DNA from: an uncultured Bacteroidales bacterium
GTDB lineage: Bacteria > Bacteroidota > Bacteroidia > Bacteroidales > UBA932
NCBI GenBank assembly: GCA_900317925.1
Contig: ONIQ01000015.1
Location: forward strand, 10,211 to 55,359
Reading direction: 5' to 3'
Length of the DNA: 45,149 nt
Shown here piece by piece: positions 8,318 through 16,952 of the stretch. The notes beneath the pieces were generated by a model. That model did not search any database and was not told where the DNA came from. It saw only the letters and a list, made by a program, of their open reading frames with translations. Position 1 is the stretch's first letter. The number at the start of each line of letters is the position of its first letter. The position numbers and the translations under genes are program-made.

Positions 8318-8763
8318 TGAAACCGCATTTACTCATCCTGCTGCTCCTTGCCTGTGCCGCCCGGGCCCAGACTCCCGAGGAGTTGTACGAAGCGTACAGT
8401 ACTCCTGAGACTCGCGCTGTCCTGGAACGTTTTGAGGAGGCCGAACGCCGGTCACAAGAGGCCGAGGCTGCGGCGAAGGCCCGGCGGACGCTGGCTCTGG
8501 GCGGAGCGATTCTCATCGGTCTTATTCCGCTTGGCTATATCGGCCGGGAGATTATCCGCAAGAAGAGCTGGAGGGACAATCCCGGCGGCACCGTCCGCGC
8601 ACTGGGTGTCGGCCTGGCCGGGGGCGCAGTCCTATTCGGCCTCAATTATGGCATCTTCTTGCTCAAAATGAGAATGGGCGATGCGTTTAACACGTCGCTT
8701 GCTTTTCTGTTAGTCGGTATCCTGATAGCAGGCAGCCTTTACCTGTTGAATCATCACGTATAA
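8314..8763 (+). CDS. Small membrane protein with coiled-coil-like segment, last gene of the operon
   Basis: The 149-residue product starts with a signal peptide (LLILLLLACAARAQ). A charged helical stretch rich in Glu, Ala and Arg (about residues 20-60) follows. Three hydrophobic segments come next: near LALGGAILIGLIPLGYI, ALGVGLAGGAVLFGLNYGIFLL and LAFLLVGILIAGSLYLL. The charged segment would face the periplasm if the first hydrophobic segment is cleaved. It ends 40 bp before the convergent WG-repeat gene. Function unknown. Confidence 0.65.
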   Translation: MMKPHLLILLLLACAARAQTPEELYEAYSTPETRAVLERFEEAERRSQEAEAAAKARRTLALGGAILIGLIPLGYIGREIIRKKSWRDNPGGTVRALGVGLAGGAVLFGLNYGIFLLKMRMGDAFNTSLAFLLVGILIAGSLYLLNHHV

Positions 8764-8782
8764 CTCCTGCTTCTGAAAGTAT

Positions 8783-8797
8783 AGGACGGGTCGTCCT
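8783..8797. terminator. Possible bidirectional terminator hairpin between convergent genes
   Basis: A 6-bp stem AGGACG/CGTCCT with a 3-nt loop lies in the 40-bp gap between two convergent genes, followed by TATTAATC on the plus strand. The stem is short and the T tract is weak, so this is only a candidate. Confidence 0.35.
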
Positions 8798-8803
8798 TAT
8801 TAA

Positions 8804-10615
8804 TCAAAAAATCACTCTTACCGTGTAATACACATCCTTGTCCCTCCAGGTCTCTCCCCCCACCGCTATCGTCATGGACTTGATGGCTGGATAGTCATCC
8901 AGAAGTACCAATTCAGAGGGAGTGATGTTTGCCCTTCTCTTTTCTTTGAAATACGGGGCCACATCAATGGGTACCGGGATTCTGATGATGTCCCAGGGAG
9001 ATTCTTCCAGGTAGGATTGGAAGCACTCGTTTTCCGTATCATATGTGCCAAATACAATACGATGCTTAGACTGTTTCATGTACTCGTCCACGGGCGCCGG
9101 AATGCGAGAGGACAGGAAGTTCCCCAGATTGGCCGGATCGGCAATCCTGGCCTGATAGTCGGCTTCCTTTTCAAACTCTCCCTTCTTCATGAATTCCTCT
9201 TTCAGTTTGGCGGTCTTTTCATTGTACCAGGAAGAGAAAGAAATCCCCTCTTTCGCCTCAACGTCAAGCGTGGTCCGGACTGGAATCAACCTGCCGTTGG
9301 AGCGGTAGTAACTTATACCGTCCTTTTCCACATATATGGTAATAACCTTTTCTCCGCCTTTCTTTATCCAGAAGGATTCCCGAATGTTCGTGTATTCGAT
9401 GGGAATGCTTTCCCCGCTGGGAAGCAAGGCTCCATAAAGACCGCCATTGCCGTAAATCGCGGTCCCGCCATTGCATAGGATGACGTTCTCGTAATCGAAA
9501 GGAACCAGGGTTTTCCCCTGCAGGTCCAGCACCCCGAACTTGCCGCCTTCCTCTTTTTGCGCCCGGACAATGCCGGTGGGAGAAACCGAGAGGCTGGCGT
9601 ATTCGTGAGGAAGAAGGTTATGGCCTTCCTTGTCATACAAGCCGAATTTTCCATATTTGCTGGCAGCGATATAGCCGGGTTGATAAATGGTGACCGCCTC
9701 GAACTGCTCGGGAAGCACGCTGAAGGCTTCCATCTTGTCAAACTGGTTCGGTTTTCTCTTTTTGCCCACTCTCCAGACGCCCCATATCATCTTGCCGTCT
9801 TTTCCGGGATTGCCCATAATCACAAGCAGAGTCCATCCTAAGTTTTCAGGGTTGGCGGCAACGCAACCCGCATATTTCACAGGAATGAGTTCGTGGCCAT
9901 AGCCCCAGCTGATGTTTGCTTCCACAAGGCCGTACTTCATGGGCGCATTATCTCCTTTCCCGGATTTCAGGCCCACGATGGCGACACAACCGCCGATCGC
10001 ATAGCCTTCCGAGTCCACGCCGGGAGAGCGTAAGTTGATAAAGTCATACTTGGGCTTGATCATCCACTGTCCGGGATAGTCTGTCATCTTCCCGTAGTTC
10101 TTGTCGGATTTCATCGTTTCCGTATACGTCCACGCATTTTTCCAAACGCCCAGTTTGTCTTTCCCGGAATCACGCAACACTACATAATCGGGGACCTTCT
10201 CTCCTCCGGACCGTTCATCATATTTATAACCAAGCGTGTGCCCCGGAACATTGGTGGTATAGCGCTTGTAGTCTCCTTTAGGTTCGGAATTCAGCCAGTT
10301 GGAAAGGGCATTTCCCAGGGCCGAGCCCACGGCCACAGCCGCCACACCGGCAGCGGCCTGGCTGGCAACTGACGAGGACGACGAGGATGACGAACTTCCT
10401 GCGGCACTACGGCTCTTGTAGTAAGGGCACCAGGTTTCGTGTTGCCAGGGATAGGTGATATTTCCCATCTCGATTCCGCAATAGGAACAGGTCTTCTTGG
10501 CGGATGTGGGGTTGGCGGTTGTTTGCTTTAGCGCTTGTCCCTGGCTCAGGCCAGCCTGGGCAAACAGGCTTACGGAAACCGTGAGGCAAAAAAGGAACGT
10601 AAGGATTCTTTTCAT
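8804..10615 (-). CDS. Secreted WG-repeat protein with N-terminal zinc-ribbon-like motif (paralogue A)
   Basis: This 603-residue protein has a signal peptide ending LFAQ-AGLSQ. Residues 43-63 hold C-x2-C-x12-H-x3-C (C43, C46, H59, C63), which looks like a metal-binding ribbon. A run of serines, then an Ala/Gly/Val-rich segment (AAAGVAAVAVGSALGNAL), follows. The rest consists of repeated beta units with phrases such as KYGLVE, KFGLYDKEG and KFGVLDLQGK, which fit WG repeats. The C-terminal region may be a separate domain. The promoter at 10637-10683 carries the shared operator. The whole N-terminal module is shared with the protein at 14938-16935. Location is periplasmic or surface; the partner is unknown. 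Confidence 0.8.
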   Translation of the reverse strand: MKRILTFLFCLTVSVSLFAQAGLSQGQALKQTTANPTSAKKTCSYCGIEMGNITYPWQHETWCPYYKSRSAAGSSSSSSSSSVASQAAAGVAAVAVGSALGNALSNWLNSEPKGDYKRYTTNVPGHTLGYKYDERSGGEKVPDYVVLRDSGKDKLGVWKNAWTYTETMKSDKNYGKMTDYPGQWMIKPKYDFINLRSPGVDSEGYAIGGCVAIVGLKSGKGDNAPMKYGLVEANISWGYGHELIPVKYAGCVAANPENLGWTLLVIMGNPGKDGKMIWGVWRVGKKRKPNQFDKMEAFSVLPEQFEAVTIYQPGYIAASKYGKFGLYDKEGHNLLPHEYASLSVSPTGIVRAQKEEGGKFGVLDLQGKTLVPFDYENVILCNGGTAIYGNGGLYGALLPSGESIPIEYTNIRESFWIKKGGEKVITIYVEKDGISYYRSNGRLIPVRTTLDVEAKEGISFSSWYNEKTAKLKEEFMKKGEFEKEADYQARIADPANLGNFLSSRIPAPVDEYMKQSKHRIVFGTYDTENECFQSYLEESPWDIIRIPVPIDVAPYFKEKRRANITPSELVLLDDYPAIKSMTIAVGGETWRDKDVYYTVRVIF

Positions 10616-10636
10616 GATACGTGGTCGTTAATACTA

Positions 10637-10683
10637 CAAAAATAAATAAATAATCGTTAGGTTTTGTGGTGAATGACACCACA
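10637..10683 (-). promoter_or_regulatory. Operator copy 2 and -7 box of WG-repeat gene A
   Basis: The inverted repeat TGTGGTG-AATGA-CACCACA lies at 10665-10683. Reading leftwards, a perfect TATTTTTG -7 box lies at 10644-10637, separated by exactly 20 bp. The spacer base composition differs from the other copies while both arms are identical, as expected for a conserved protein-binding site. The operator also sits 12 bp from the -33 element of the divergent kinase gene, so it could affect that promoter too. Confidence 0.75.
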
Positions 10684-10695
10684 TACGACACCTGA

Positions 10696-10727
10696 TTTGA
10701 TTATGTGACAAATAATGAGTATGTTTG
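10696..10727 (+). promoter_or_regulatory. Promoter of the histidine kinase/response regulator operon
   Basis: TTTG at 10696-10699 and TATGTTTG at 10720-10727 are separated by 20 bp, a full Bacteroidetes consensus promoter. It gives a leader of about 60 nt to the preferred start at 10795. A second TATCTTTG at 10781-10788 has no matching -33 element and would leave almost no leader. Confidence 0.65.
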
Positions 10728-10794
10728 TCTATAATGAAGAAAAAACAATCATGAGGCATAAAGATGCCATAGAAAAGTCTTATCTTTGCTATTG

Positions 10795-13608
10795 GTGAGA
10801 CGCTTTGCCATTATACTAAGTCTTTTGCTTTCATGGCAGATGAGTGCTGTGGAAAGGCGCTTTGTGAACTATGGCAGCGCCGACGGGCTTTCTTCCAATA
10901 CGGTCTATGCCATCGTCCAGGATAAAGACAACTTCCTCTGGGTGGGTACCCGCGGCGGGCTGAACCGGTTCGACGGGGCCCGTTTCCGGTCTTGGAAGGA
11001 ATTCGGACGCGTGAACGCCCTCACCGTGGACCGGCAGAACCGCCTGTGGATAGGCACCGTGGAGGGGCTGTATGTAAGGGACCCGGTCCGGGACGTGTTC
11101 AGCGAAGGGCCCAGAGGTCTTGTCCGGGCCCTGGCCACGGATTCCGACGGCCAGGTCTGGGCCACCGTAGGGGACACCCTCCTGCTCAGGCTTTCCTATG
11201 CCGACGGCATCCGGACCGAGGTCCGTACCCGGTATCAGAAAAGGGACCACGAAGGGGATTATCCCTATTTCCAGATCTTCGAAGCACCCGACGGCAAGCT
11301 ATGGCTGGGCGGACGGCTGACCTCCTGCCAATATATAGAAGACCGGAAGCATCCCCGGATTTGTCTTCCCCTCGGTTCCGGCCCTTGTCTGACCTCTTAT
11401 GCCTGGGACGGGAACCGGCTGCTGGCCATCTACGACCATTATAATACCCTTTGCACCCTGGAAGACGGCAAGTTGGTCACGCTGGGGAAGATGCCCGTCG
11501 CCCATGCCCGCCTGCTGACGGACAGCCGGGGGCGCCTTTGGGCCGCCGGTTCCTACGGCGTGGCCCTGATAAACCCGGACAAACCGGAAGACTCGCCCGT
11601 ATTCCGCCGCAGCCAGAAAGACCCTTACAGCCTGATATCCAACGAGTTATACTGCATATTCGAAGACCGGCAGGGCAACCTCTGGGTGGGTGGCGACAAC
11701 GGGCTGTCCGTCCTCTGCCCCACCCTGCAGCAGGTCCGCCGCGTTTCCGACGGGCAGGTTACCGCCCTGATGGAAGACCGGGACGGGAAACTCTGGATCG
11801 GCCTGGCCGAGGATCGCGTATCGCGCTTCTATCAGGACCGCGGCGGAACGGTCTATGTGGGCCTGTGGAACAACACGGGGTGGGAAGTATGGAAGGACGG
11901 CAGGATGCATAAGGAGCGCCTGAGCGGCCCTACCCCCCGGGAGCAGTGGCCATCGGCGGCCGAAAGCTTTGACGGCGCCAACTGGATTGCCGATTTTCTG
12001 GAAGACAGTGAGGGCCGCTTTTGGGTTGTCACATGGGAAGGCGTGGGACTCAATGAATGGGATCGCAAGGCCGGAAAGATGTTGCCACCCCACTGGCTCA
12101 GCCCCTTCCGCTACCCCACCCCGCAGGTAGATTCCAACATTTACGTGAGTTCCCGCCTGGGCAGCCGGGTAATCGAGGATGCCGGAGGGAATCTGGTTTA
12201 TGCCACCACCCAGGCGGGGGTCAATATAATTGACAAAAACACCGGCCTTGTAACCAAGTATCACAAAGGTAATTCCGATATACCGGACAACTACGTGACC
12301 GACCTCTGCCTGACCCCTTCCGGCACCCTGTGGGCCGCCACGCAAAGCGGCCTCTGGAGCCCTTCCGGCGCGCATTTTCTGGACGGGAAGCTGGTACAGT
12401 CGGTGCAGGCCGATGCAGCCGGCCGCCTGTGGGCCGGCACGGAGGAAGGGCTCTATTTCATCGACACGGACGGAAGCACCGGCGTGGCCCGCAAAGAATT
12501 GGGATTCCCCTCCGACATTTACGGAGAAAAGGTTTCCTGCACCCTCTCCGACGGTTCCCTGGCGTTTGGCGGCAGCGACGGCGCGGCGGTTTTCCACCCC
12601 GACAGCCTGCTGCGTGCAGGAAACGGCCGGTGGCAGCCGGCCCTGACCGAATGGGTCACGGAGGGCGCCTCCCTGCAGTTCGCCTTTTCCGCGGAGAACC
12701 TCGCCCTTGCCCCGCTCATCCGCTACCGCTACCGCCTGGACGGGGTGGACGAAAACTGGATTCCGGCAGATTATCCGCAGTTGGGCGGCCGGTACAACGG
12801 CCTCTTCCCCGGACGCTATACGCTTGAAATCCAATGCACCGACCTGTTCGGACGGTGGCAGGACGGCGCGTTGCGCCAATCGGTCCGGATCCGGCCTCCG
12901 GTGTGGCTGCGCTGGCCCTTCCTCCTGGGCTACCTCCTCCTGCTCGCGGGAGCTTTCCGACTCTTCGTGCGGTATCGTGAGAACCGCCAGCGGACGCTGG
13001 TCCTACAGGCGGAATTGGAGACGCGCAACCGCTTTTTCGGCATCATTTCCCACGACCTGCGGAACCCCGTTTCCGGGATGAAAACCCTCGCGCACGCTTT
13101 GGAGGAGGCCCCCGACGACCGCCTCCGGGAGGGTGTGCGCGCCATCGAAAAGGCGGCCGATCACACATCGGACCTGTTGGAAAACCTGCTGATGTGGTCA
13201 CTCGGCCGGCAAGGCGTGCTGCAGGCGGTTCCCCGGACGGTCCGGCTGGCCGATATCGTCTCGGATGCCGCCGCCGGCAAACCCATCCGCACGGAAATCC
13301 CGGAAGGATTCACCGTCACGACCGACCCCGACATGCTCACCACCTGCCTGCGCAACCTGCTGGACAATGCGGTCCGATACTCGCCGGAGGCCGGCTCGGT
13401 GCTGCTGTCGGCCGATGCGGAAAAGATTGTCATCCGCGACCACGGTCCCGGCATGGACGAAGAGACCCTCCGCCGTCTGTCCCGCCCCGGTCACCTCGGG
13501 CTTGCGATTACCCGCGAGCTGGTGGACAAGATGGGCTGGCGACTCATCGCCCGGAACCACCCCGACGGCGGCTGTATCATAACCCTCCTATTCCCCCATC
13601 ATGATTAA
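10795..13608 (+). CDS. Two-component sensor histidine kinase with periplasmic propeller and Y_Y_Y domain
   Basis: From GTG 10795 the product is 937 residues with a signal peptide (RRFAIILSLLLSWQMSA). The longest frame starts with TTG at 10786. The periplasmic part is a series of two-component-regulator propeller repeats (NFLWVGTRGGLNRFD, NRLWIGTVEGLY, NLWVGGDNGLSVL, GRLWAGTEEGLYFID). A Y_Y_Y domain follows, with YRYRLDGVDENW and LFPGRYTLEIQ. A single transmembrane helix lies near residues 704-727. The cytoplasmic part has the phospho-acceptor His at about 753 (ISHDLRNP), an N box NLLDNAVRYSPE and a G box DHGPGMD. No receiver or AraC domain is fused, unlike hybrid HTCS proteins. Its stop overlaps the regulator gene by 8 bp, so the two are a cognate pair. 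Confidence 0.9.
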   Translation: MRRFAIILSLLLSWQMSAVERRFVNYGSADGLSSNTVYAIVQDKDNFLWVGTRGGLNRFDGARFRSWKEFGRVNALTVDRQNRLWIGTVEGLYVRDPVRDVFSEGPRGLVRALATDSDGQVWATVGDTLLLRLSYADGIRTEVRTRYQKRDHEGDYPYFQIFEAPDGKLWLGGRLTSCQYIEDRKHPRICLPLGSGPCLTSYAWDGNRLLAIYDHYNTLCTLEDGKLVTLGKMPVAHARLLTDSRGRLWAAGSYGVALINPDKPEDSPVFRRSQKDPYSLISNELYCIFEDRQGNLWVGGDNGLSVLCPTLQQVRRVSDGQVTALMEDRDGKLWIGLAEDRVSRFYQDRGGTVYVGLWNNTGWEVWKDGRMHKERLSGPTPREQWPSAAESFDGANWIADFLEDSEGRFWVVTWEGVGLNEWDRKAGKMLPPHWLSPFRYPTPQVDSNIYVSSRLGSRVIEDAGGNLVYATTQAGVNIIDKNTGLVTKYHKGNSDIPDNYVTDLCLTPSGTLWAATQSGLWSPSGAHFLDGKLVQSVQADAAGRLWAGTEEGLYFIDTDGSTGVARKELGFPSDIYGEKVSCTLSDGSLAFGGSDGAAVFHPDSLLRAGNGRWQPALTEWVTEGASLQFAFSAENLALAPLIRYRYRLDGVDENWIPADYPQLGGRYNGLFPGRYTLEIQCTDLFGRWQDGALRQSVRIRPPVWLRWPFLLGYLLLLAGAFRLFVRYRENRQRTLVLQAELETRNRFFGIISHDLRNPVSGMKTLAHALEEAPDDRLREGVRAIEKAADHTSDLLENLLMWSLGRQGVLQAVPRTVRLADIVSDAAAGKPIRTEIPEGFTVTTDPDMLTTCLRNLLDNAVRYSPEAGSVLLSADAEKIVIRDHGPGMDEETLRRLSRPGHLGLAITRELVDKMGWRLIARNHPDGGCIITLLFPHHD

Positions 13609-14254
13609 AGTATTGCTGATAGACGATTCTTCCGTCTTTGCCCTGGGCCTCCGGATGGCCCTGGAGCGGAACAGCGACCTCCACCTGGCCGGCCATGTGA
13701 CCACGTCCGGCGAAGCCGTGGCCTGGCTGAACGCCCACCCGGAAGTGGATGTGGCCATCGTGGACATCACCCTGGAACAGCAGACCGACGGCCTGACCCT
13801 CCTGGGCATCCTCCGGGAAGCCTTCCCGCACGTGGCCGCCCTGGTGCTGTCGCACTATAAGATTCCGGCCTATATCATCCAGTCCATTACCTATGGTGCA
13901 CGGGGTTACCTGGCCAAGGATTCCGCCCCGGCCGAAATTGCCGCTGCCATCCGGAGCATCGCCAACGGGAACGGCGTCTTTTTCGGCACCACCCTCCCGA
14001 ACAAGGAGATTATCCGCCTGTTCGGCGGAGAAGAAAACCTGAACGCCCGGCGTCCGCAGGACCTTTCTCCCAAGGAACTGCAAGTGCTTCAATTGGTTAC
14101 GAGCGGATACAGCAACGCACAGATAGCCACGGCCCTGGGCGTTGCCACCACTACGGTGGATAGTTATAAGGAACGGATCAAAACCAAATTCGGCCTGGAC
14201 ACCCTGGTGGAATGCGTGGCCCATGCCGTCGCCTCCCATCTGGTGGAGGTGTAA
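13601..14254 (+). CDS. LuxR/NarL-type response regulator, cognate of the upstream kinase
   Basis: The 217-residue protein has a receiver domain with acidic pocket D8/D9, phospho-acceptor D55 (AIVDITL) and conserved K106 (GYLAKD). It also has a C-terminal LuxR-type helix-turn-helix (LSPKELQVLQLVTSGYSNAQIA, then TTTVDSYKERI). It overlaps the kinase gene by 8 bp. It ends 4 bp before the convergent gene at 14259. NarL-type dimers bind short inverted repeats, and the 7-5-7 repeat found at three promoters around this gene is a suitable candidate site. That link is inferred from location and spacing. Confidence 0.9.
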   Translation: MIKVLLIDDSSVFALGLRMALERNSDLHLAGHVTTSGEAVAWLNAHPEVDVAIVDITLEQQTDGLTLLGILREAFPHVAALVLSHYKIPAYIIQSITYGARGYLAKDSAPAEIAAAIRSIANGNGVFFGTTLPNKEIIRLFGGEENLNARRPQDLSPKELQVLQLVTSGYSNAQIATALGVATTTVDSYKERIKTKFGLDTLVECVAHAVASHLVEV

Positions 14255-14258
14255 AGGT

Positions 14259-14930
14259 TTAGTCCAGCATCCTGCCGTCGGAAGGGTCCAGGTGGTGCCA
14301 GGAACCGTCTTCCAGTTGGATGTACAGGCTGGGCTCGTCCTTGTACTTGAAATCCTTTAAATTGTTGTACAGACGCTCTCCCTCCAGGTTGAAGATGGAG
14401 TATCCTTCCTTGTCTTTTTTCAGGAAGGAGCCGATGATAAGGGCGTGCTTCGGAACAACCCGGATGTAGGCATACCGGGCCTCAAAGGCATAGGCCCTGT
14501 CCAGCGAATTCCCGGACTCCACAATCGGGACCAGTTTGTCATCCTCTATTTTGTACACGCCGCACTCACCGTTGCAGGACCACTTCCGGGTGGGATAATC
14601 GATCTGCTTGTCCCATCGGAAGCCCCAGTAAACGACTACCAGGCCCTGGGCCTCGGGAACATAGTCGTCTCCTTCCAGAAAATCCACTTCTGTCGGAGGC
14701 AGGAAGTATAGCGAACTTCCCTTTTTGTCAATGACCGGAGACGTGACCCAGGTTTTGGTCTCGTTATTCCAAATGGCCGTAACGGGAGCATCCTTGGTCC
14801 ATTTGTCTTTCCCGATTTTGATCTCATAAGGACCCATCTTCTTTCCCAGGTTCTTATTCTGCATCTGGGCATTCATGGCCGCGGGGACAAACAGGAGCGA
14901 AGCCAGCGCAAATAATGCTAATCGTTTCAT
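14259..14930 (-). CDS. Exported protein of unknown function downstream of WG-repeat gene B
   Basis: The 223-residue product begins at ATG 14930; an in-frame TTG lies just upstream. It has a signal peptide (LALFALASLLFVPAAMNAQ). The rest is beta-rich with phrases such as YSIFNLEGERLYNNLKDF and WGFRWDKQIDYPT, which recall WG-type repeats, but I cannot assign a family with confidence. It follows the WG-repeat gene after 7 bp and so falls under operator copy 3. Confidence 0.7.
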   Translation of the reverse strand: MKRLALFALASLLFVPAAMNAQMQNKNLGKKMGPYEIKIGKDKWTKDAPVTAIWNNETKTWVTSPVIDKKGSSLYFLPPTEVDFLEGDDYVPEAQGLVVVYWGFRWDKQIDYPTRKWSCNGECGVYKIEDDKLVPIVESGNSLDRAYAFEARYAYIRVVPKHALIIGSFLKKDKEGYSIFNLEGERLYNNLKDFKYKDEPSLYIQLEDGSWHHLDPSDGRMLD

Positions 14931-14937
14931 AATCAAA

Positions 14938-16935
14938 TCAATATAAATCTGAATAGTTCATGATGGGGCCCGTATAGCCTTTCAGGCCCGGATTTACATA
15001 ATGATAAGTTTTGCCGGAAGGCAGTTTCACATCCATCTCGGCAATTTGGGCAAAGTGCTGATAGATGAAGATTTTTGCAGTCTGTAGCAGGTCCTTGGTC
15101 CGGACCGATGCAAGCGCCTGGCGGAAGGCCGGGCCGTCCTCAATGGGCACAGTCAGGTAATAGATAGGGATGGCCGACAGGTTGCTGGTAAACGGGAAGG
15201 CACCCTTTTCGGCATCGTAGTCGTGCCAGTTGATGGTCATGCCGGTATTCGTCCCCACGGCCTTGTCCAACATGGACCGCAGGAACAACAGCGGAAATCC
15301 TTCCATTTTCTTATCGATATATGCCTCGTTGGCGGCGGGATCGGCCAGGCGGGCCTCGAACTGGGCCTGCGTTTCAAACTCGTCCTTCTTCTCGCCGTAC
15401 CCCTTGCGCTGCCCCCGGGCAATCATGAAATAATCCGTGGTCTTGAGGGAATTCAGGTAAAGGTAGAGGTCCTTCCGGTCCAGGATCAGGGGCTCCAGGA
15501 TGTATGTGCCGTCCGTCCAATGCTTTACGCCCCACTTCCCGTCTTTCTTCACAAAGAACATCTTCTTTCCCACGTATTCGTTGTTGAGCGGAGAGAAATT
15601 AACCAGTTCCGTGTCGTGGTCCACGATCTGGATGCCCTCGAACTCGGGCTCCAGCACGGTTTCTCCCTTGGCGTTGGCAAAGCCGTACAGGCCGTCCTGG
15701 CAGAATACGAAACCGTCCGGGGTAAAGGTCACTTCGTCATAAACGGCATCGGTCCGGACCCCGTCGTTGGTCAGGACAAAATACTTGTCCTCTCCATCCC
15801 GGCGGGCAGAAACGCCGTATTCGTCCACGTGCATACTGGCATGGACAAAAGGCAGGATCACCTCGCCTTTGGTGTTGACAAGGCCGCAATTGCCGTCGTC
15901 GGCCGCCGCCCAGGTCCACTTGGTTTTGGCGGTGATGGTTCCCACATCTTTGTATTTTACGGGAACCAGTTCCTTTCCGTCATCGTCGATGATGCCGGCG
16001 TGGCCGCCTTTCCAGACAATGGACTGCTTGTTGTAGAACTGGATGCTGTCGAACTGAGGCGCAGCCAATTCTTTCAGGGTGATGGGGTGTTTCTTGATTT
16101 CCGAAGGACCGGAACGGGCCACCTTGTACAGACCCCAGACAGGCTGGCCGGCCGGGCTGTTCTTCTGCAGCATCACCTTGTCCGATTTCAGGCTGAACTC
16201 CACATCCGTGGCCGGGAAGGGGGCGATGACCGAGGAATGCCCTTTGTAGCACATCGTACCCAATCCGAACTCATAGACATTCCATTCCGTCGAGGTGTTC
16301 CCTTTCTTGGTAACTTTCTGACAGGTAATGGCATACGGGTTGTTCATAAACTCGCCCATATAGATTTGCTCAAACTGCGGTTCCAACACCCAGAAGCCCG
16401 AAGTGGGCTGGGGGTCGCGGCCCGATTTGTTGAAGACATAGGCATTGTGCCAGATTCCCTTCTTGCCTGTCTTGGGGTCCCGCAGCACCACGCAGGTGTG
16501 GTCGTCGTCTCTTTGGTACTGGGTCGTGAACGAAACTTGTCCGCCGAAATTGTCGTTCCGGTAGTAATTGTTGTCTCCGCTGCTATGATCCATCGCGTTG
16601 GTGAGCAGGCTCGACAGGGCGCTTCCCAGCGCCATCGAGCCGGCGCTCAGGGCCGTGGCGGTCAAAGCCGAGGAAACCGAAGCGGAAGAAGAGGAACTGC
16701 CGCCGCCCGAGCCCTGGCTCCTATAGTAGGGGCACCAGGTTTCATGCTGCCAGGGGTAGGTAATGTTACCCATGGTGATGCCGCAGTGAGGGCAATGTTT
16801 CTTTCCGGCGGTAGGATTGGTTGTGGGATTCACAACAGCCTGGCCCTGACTTAGGCCAGCCTGCGCATGAGCAGAGACACCCGCCACCAGCATGAGCCCG
16901 CCCAGCAGGATTCGCAAAAAAAAGCCGTGATTCAT
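14938..16935 (-). CDS. Secreted WG-repeat protein with N-terminal zinc-ribbon-like motif (paralogue B)
   Basis: From ATG 16935 the product is 665 residues. The longest frame opens at 16965, but that start is upstream of or inside the -7 box at 16953-16960, so it is unlikely. The start at 16935 also gives a clean signal peptide ending SAHAQ-AGLSQ. The motif C48, C51, H64, C68 has the same spacing as in paralogue A, within a shared block including GNITYPWQHETWCPYY. A Ser/Gly linker and an Ala/Leu/Ser-rich hydrophobic stretch follow. After these come WG-type repeats (KKGIWHNAYVF, VWGLYKV, NCGLVNTKGE, LYGFANAKGE, KWGVKHW). Its promoter carries operator copy 3. Confidence 0.8.
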   Translation of the reverse strand: MNHGFFLRILLGGLMLVAGVSAHAQAGLSQGQAVVNPTTNPTAGKKHCPHCGITMGNITYPWQHETWCPYYRSQGSGGGSSSSSASVSSALTATALSAGSMALGSALSSLLTNAMDHSSGDNNYYRNDNFGGQVSFTTQYQRDDDHTCVVLRDPKTGKKGIWHNAYVFNKSGRDPQPTSGFWVLEPQFEQIYMGEFMNNPYAITCQKVTKKGNTSTEWNVYEFGLGTMCYKGHSSVIAPFPATDVEFSLKSDKVMLQKNSPAGQPVWGLYKVARSGPSEIKKHPITLKELAAPQFDSIQFYNKQSIVWKGGHAGIIDDDGKELVPVKYKDVGTITAKTKWTWAAADDGNCGLVNTKGEVILPFVHASMHVDEYGVSARRDGEDKYFVLTNDGVRTDAVYDEVTFTPDGFVFCQDGLYGFANAKGETVLEPEFEGIQIVDHDTELVNFSPLNNEYVGKKMFFVKKDGKWGVKHWTDGTYILEPLILDRKDLYLYLNSLKTTDYFMIARGQRKGYGEKKDEFETQAQFEARLADPAANEAYIDKKMEGFPLLFLRSMLDKAVGTNTGMTINWHDYDAEKGAFPFTSNLSAIPIYYLTVPIEDGPAFRQALASVRTKDLLQTAKIFIYQHFAQIAEMDVKLPSGKTYHYVNPGLKGYTGPIMNYSDLY

Positions 16936-16952
16936 ACTGCACCTGTTTTTTG

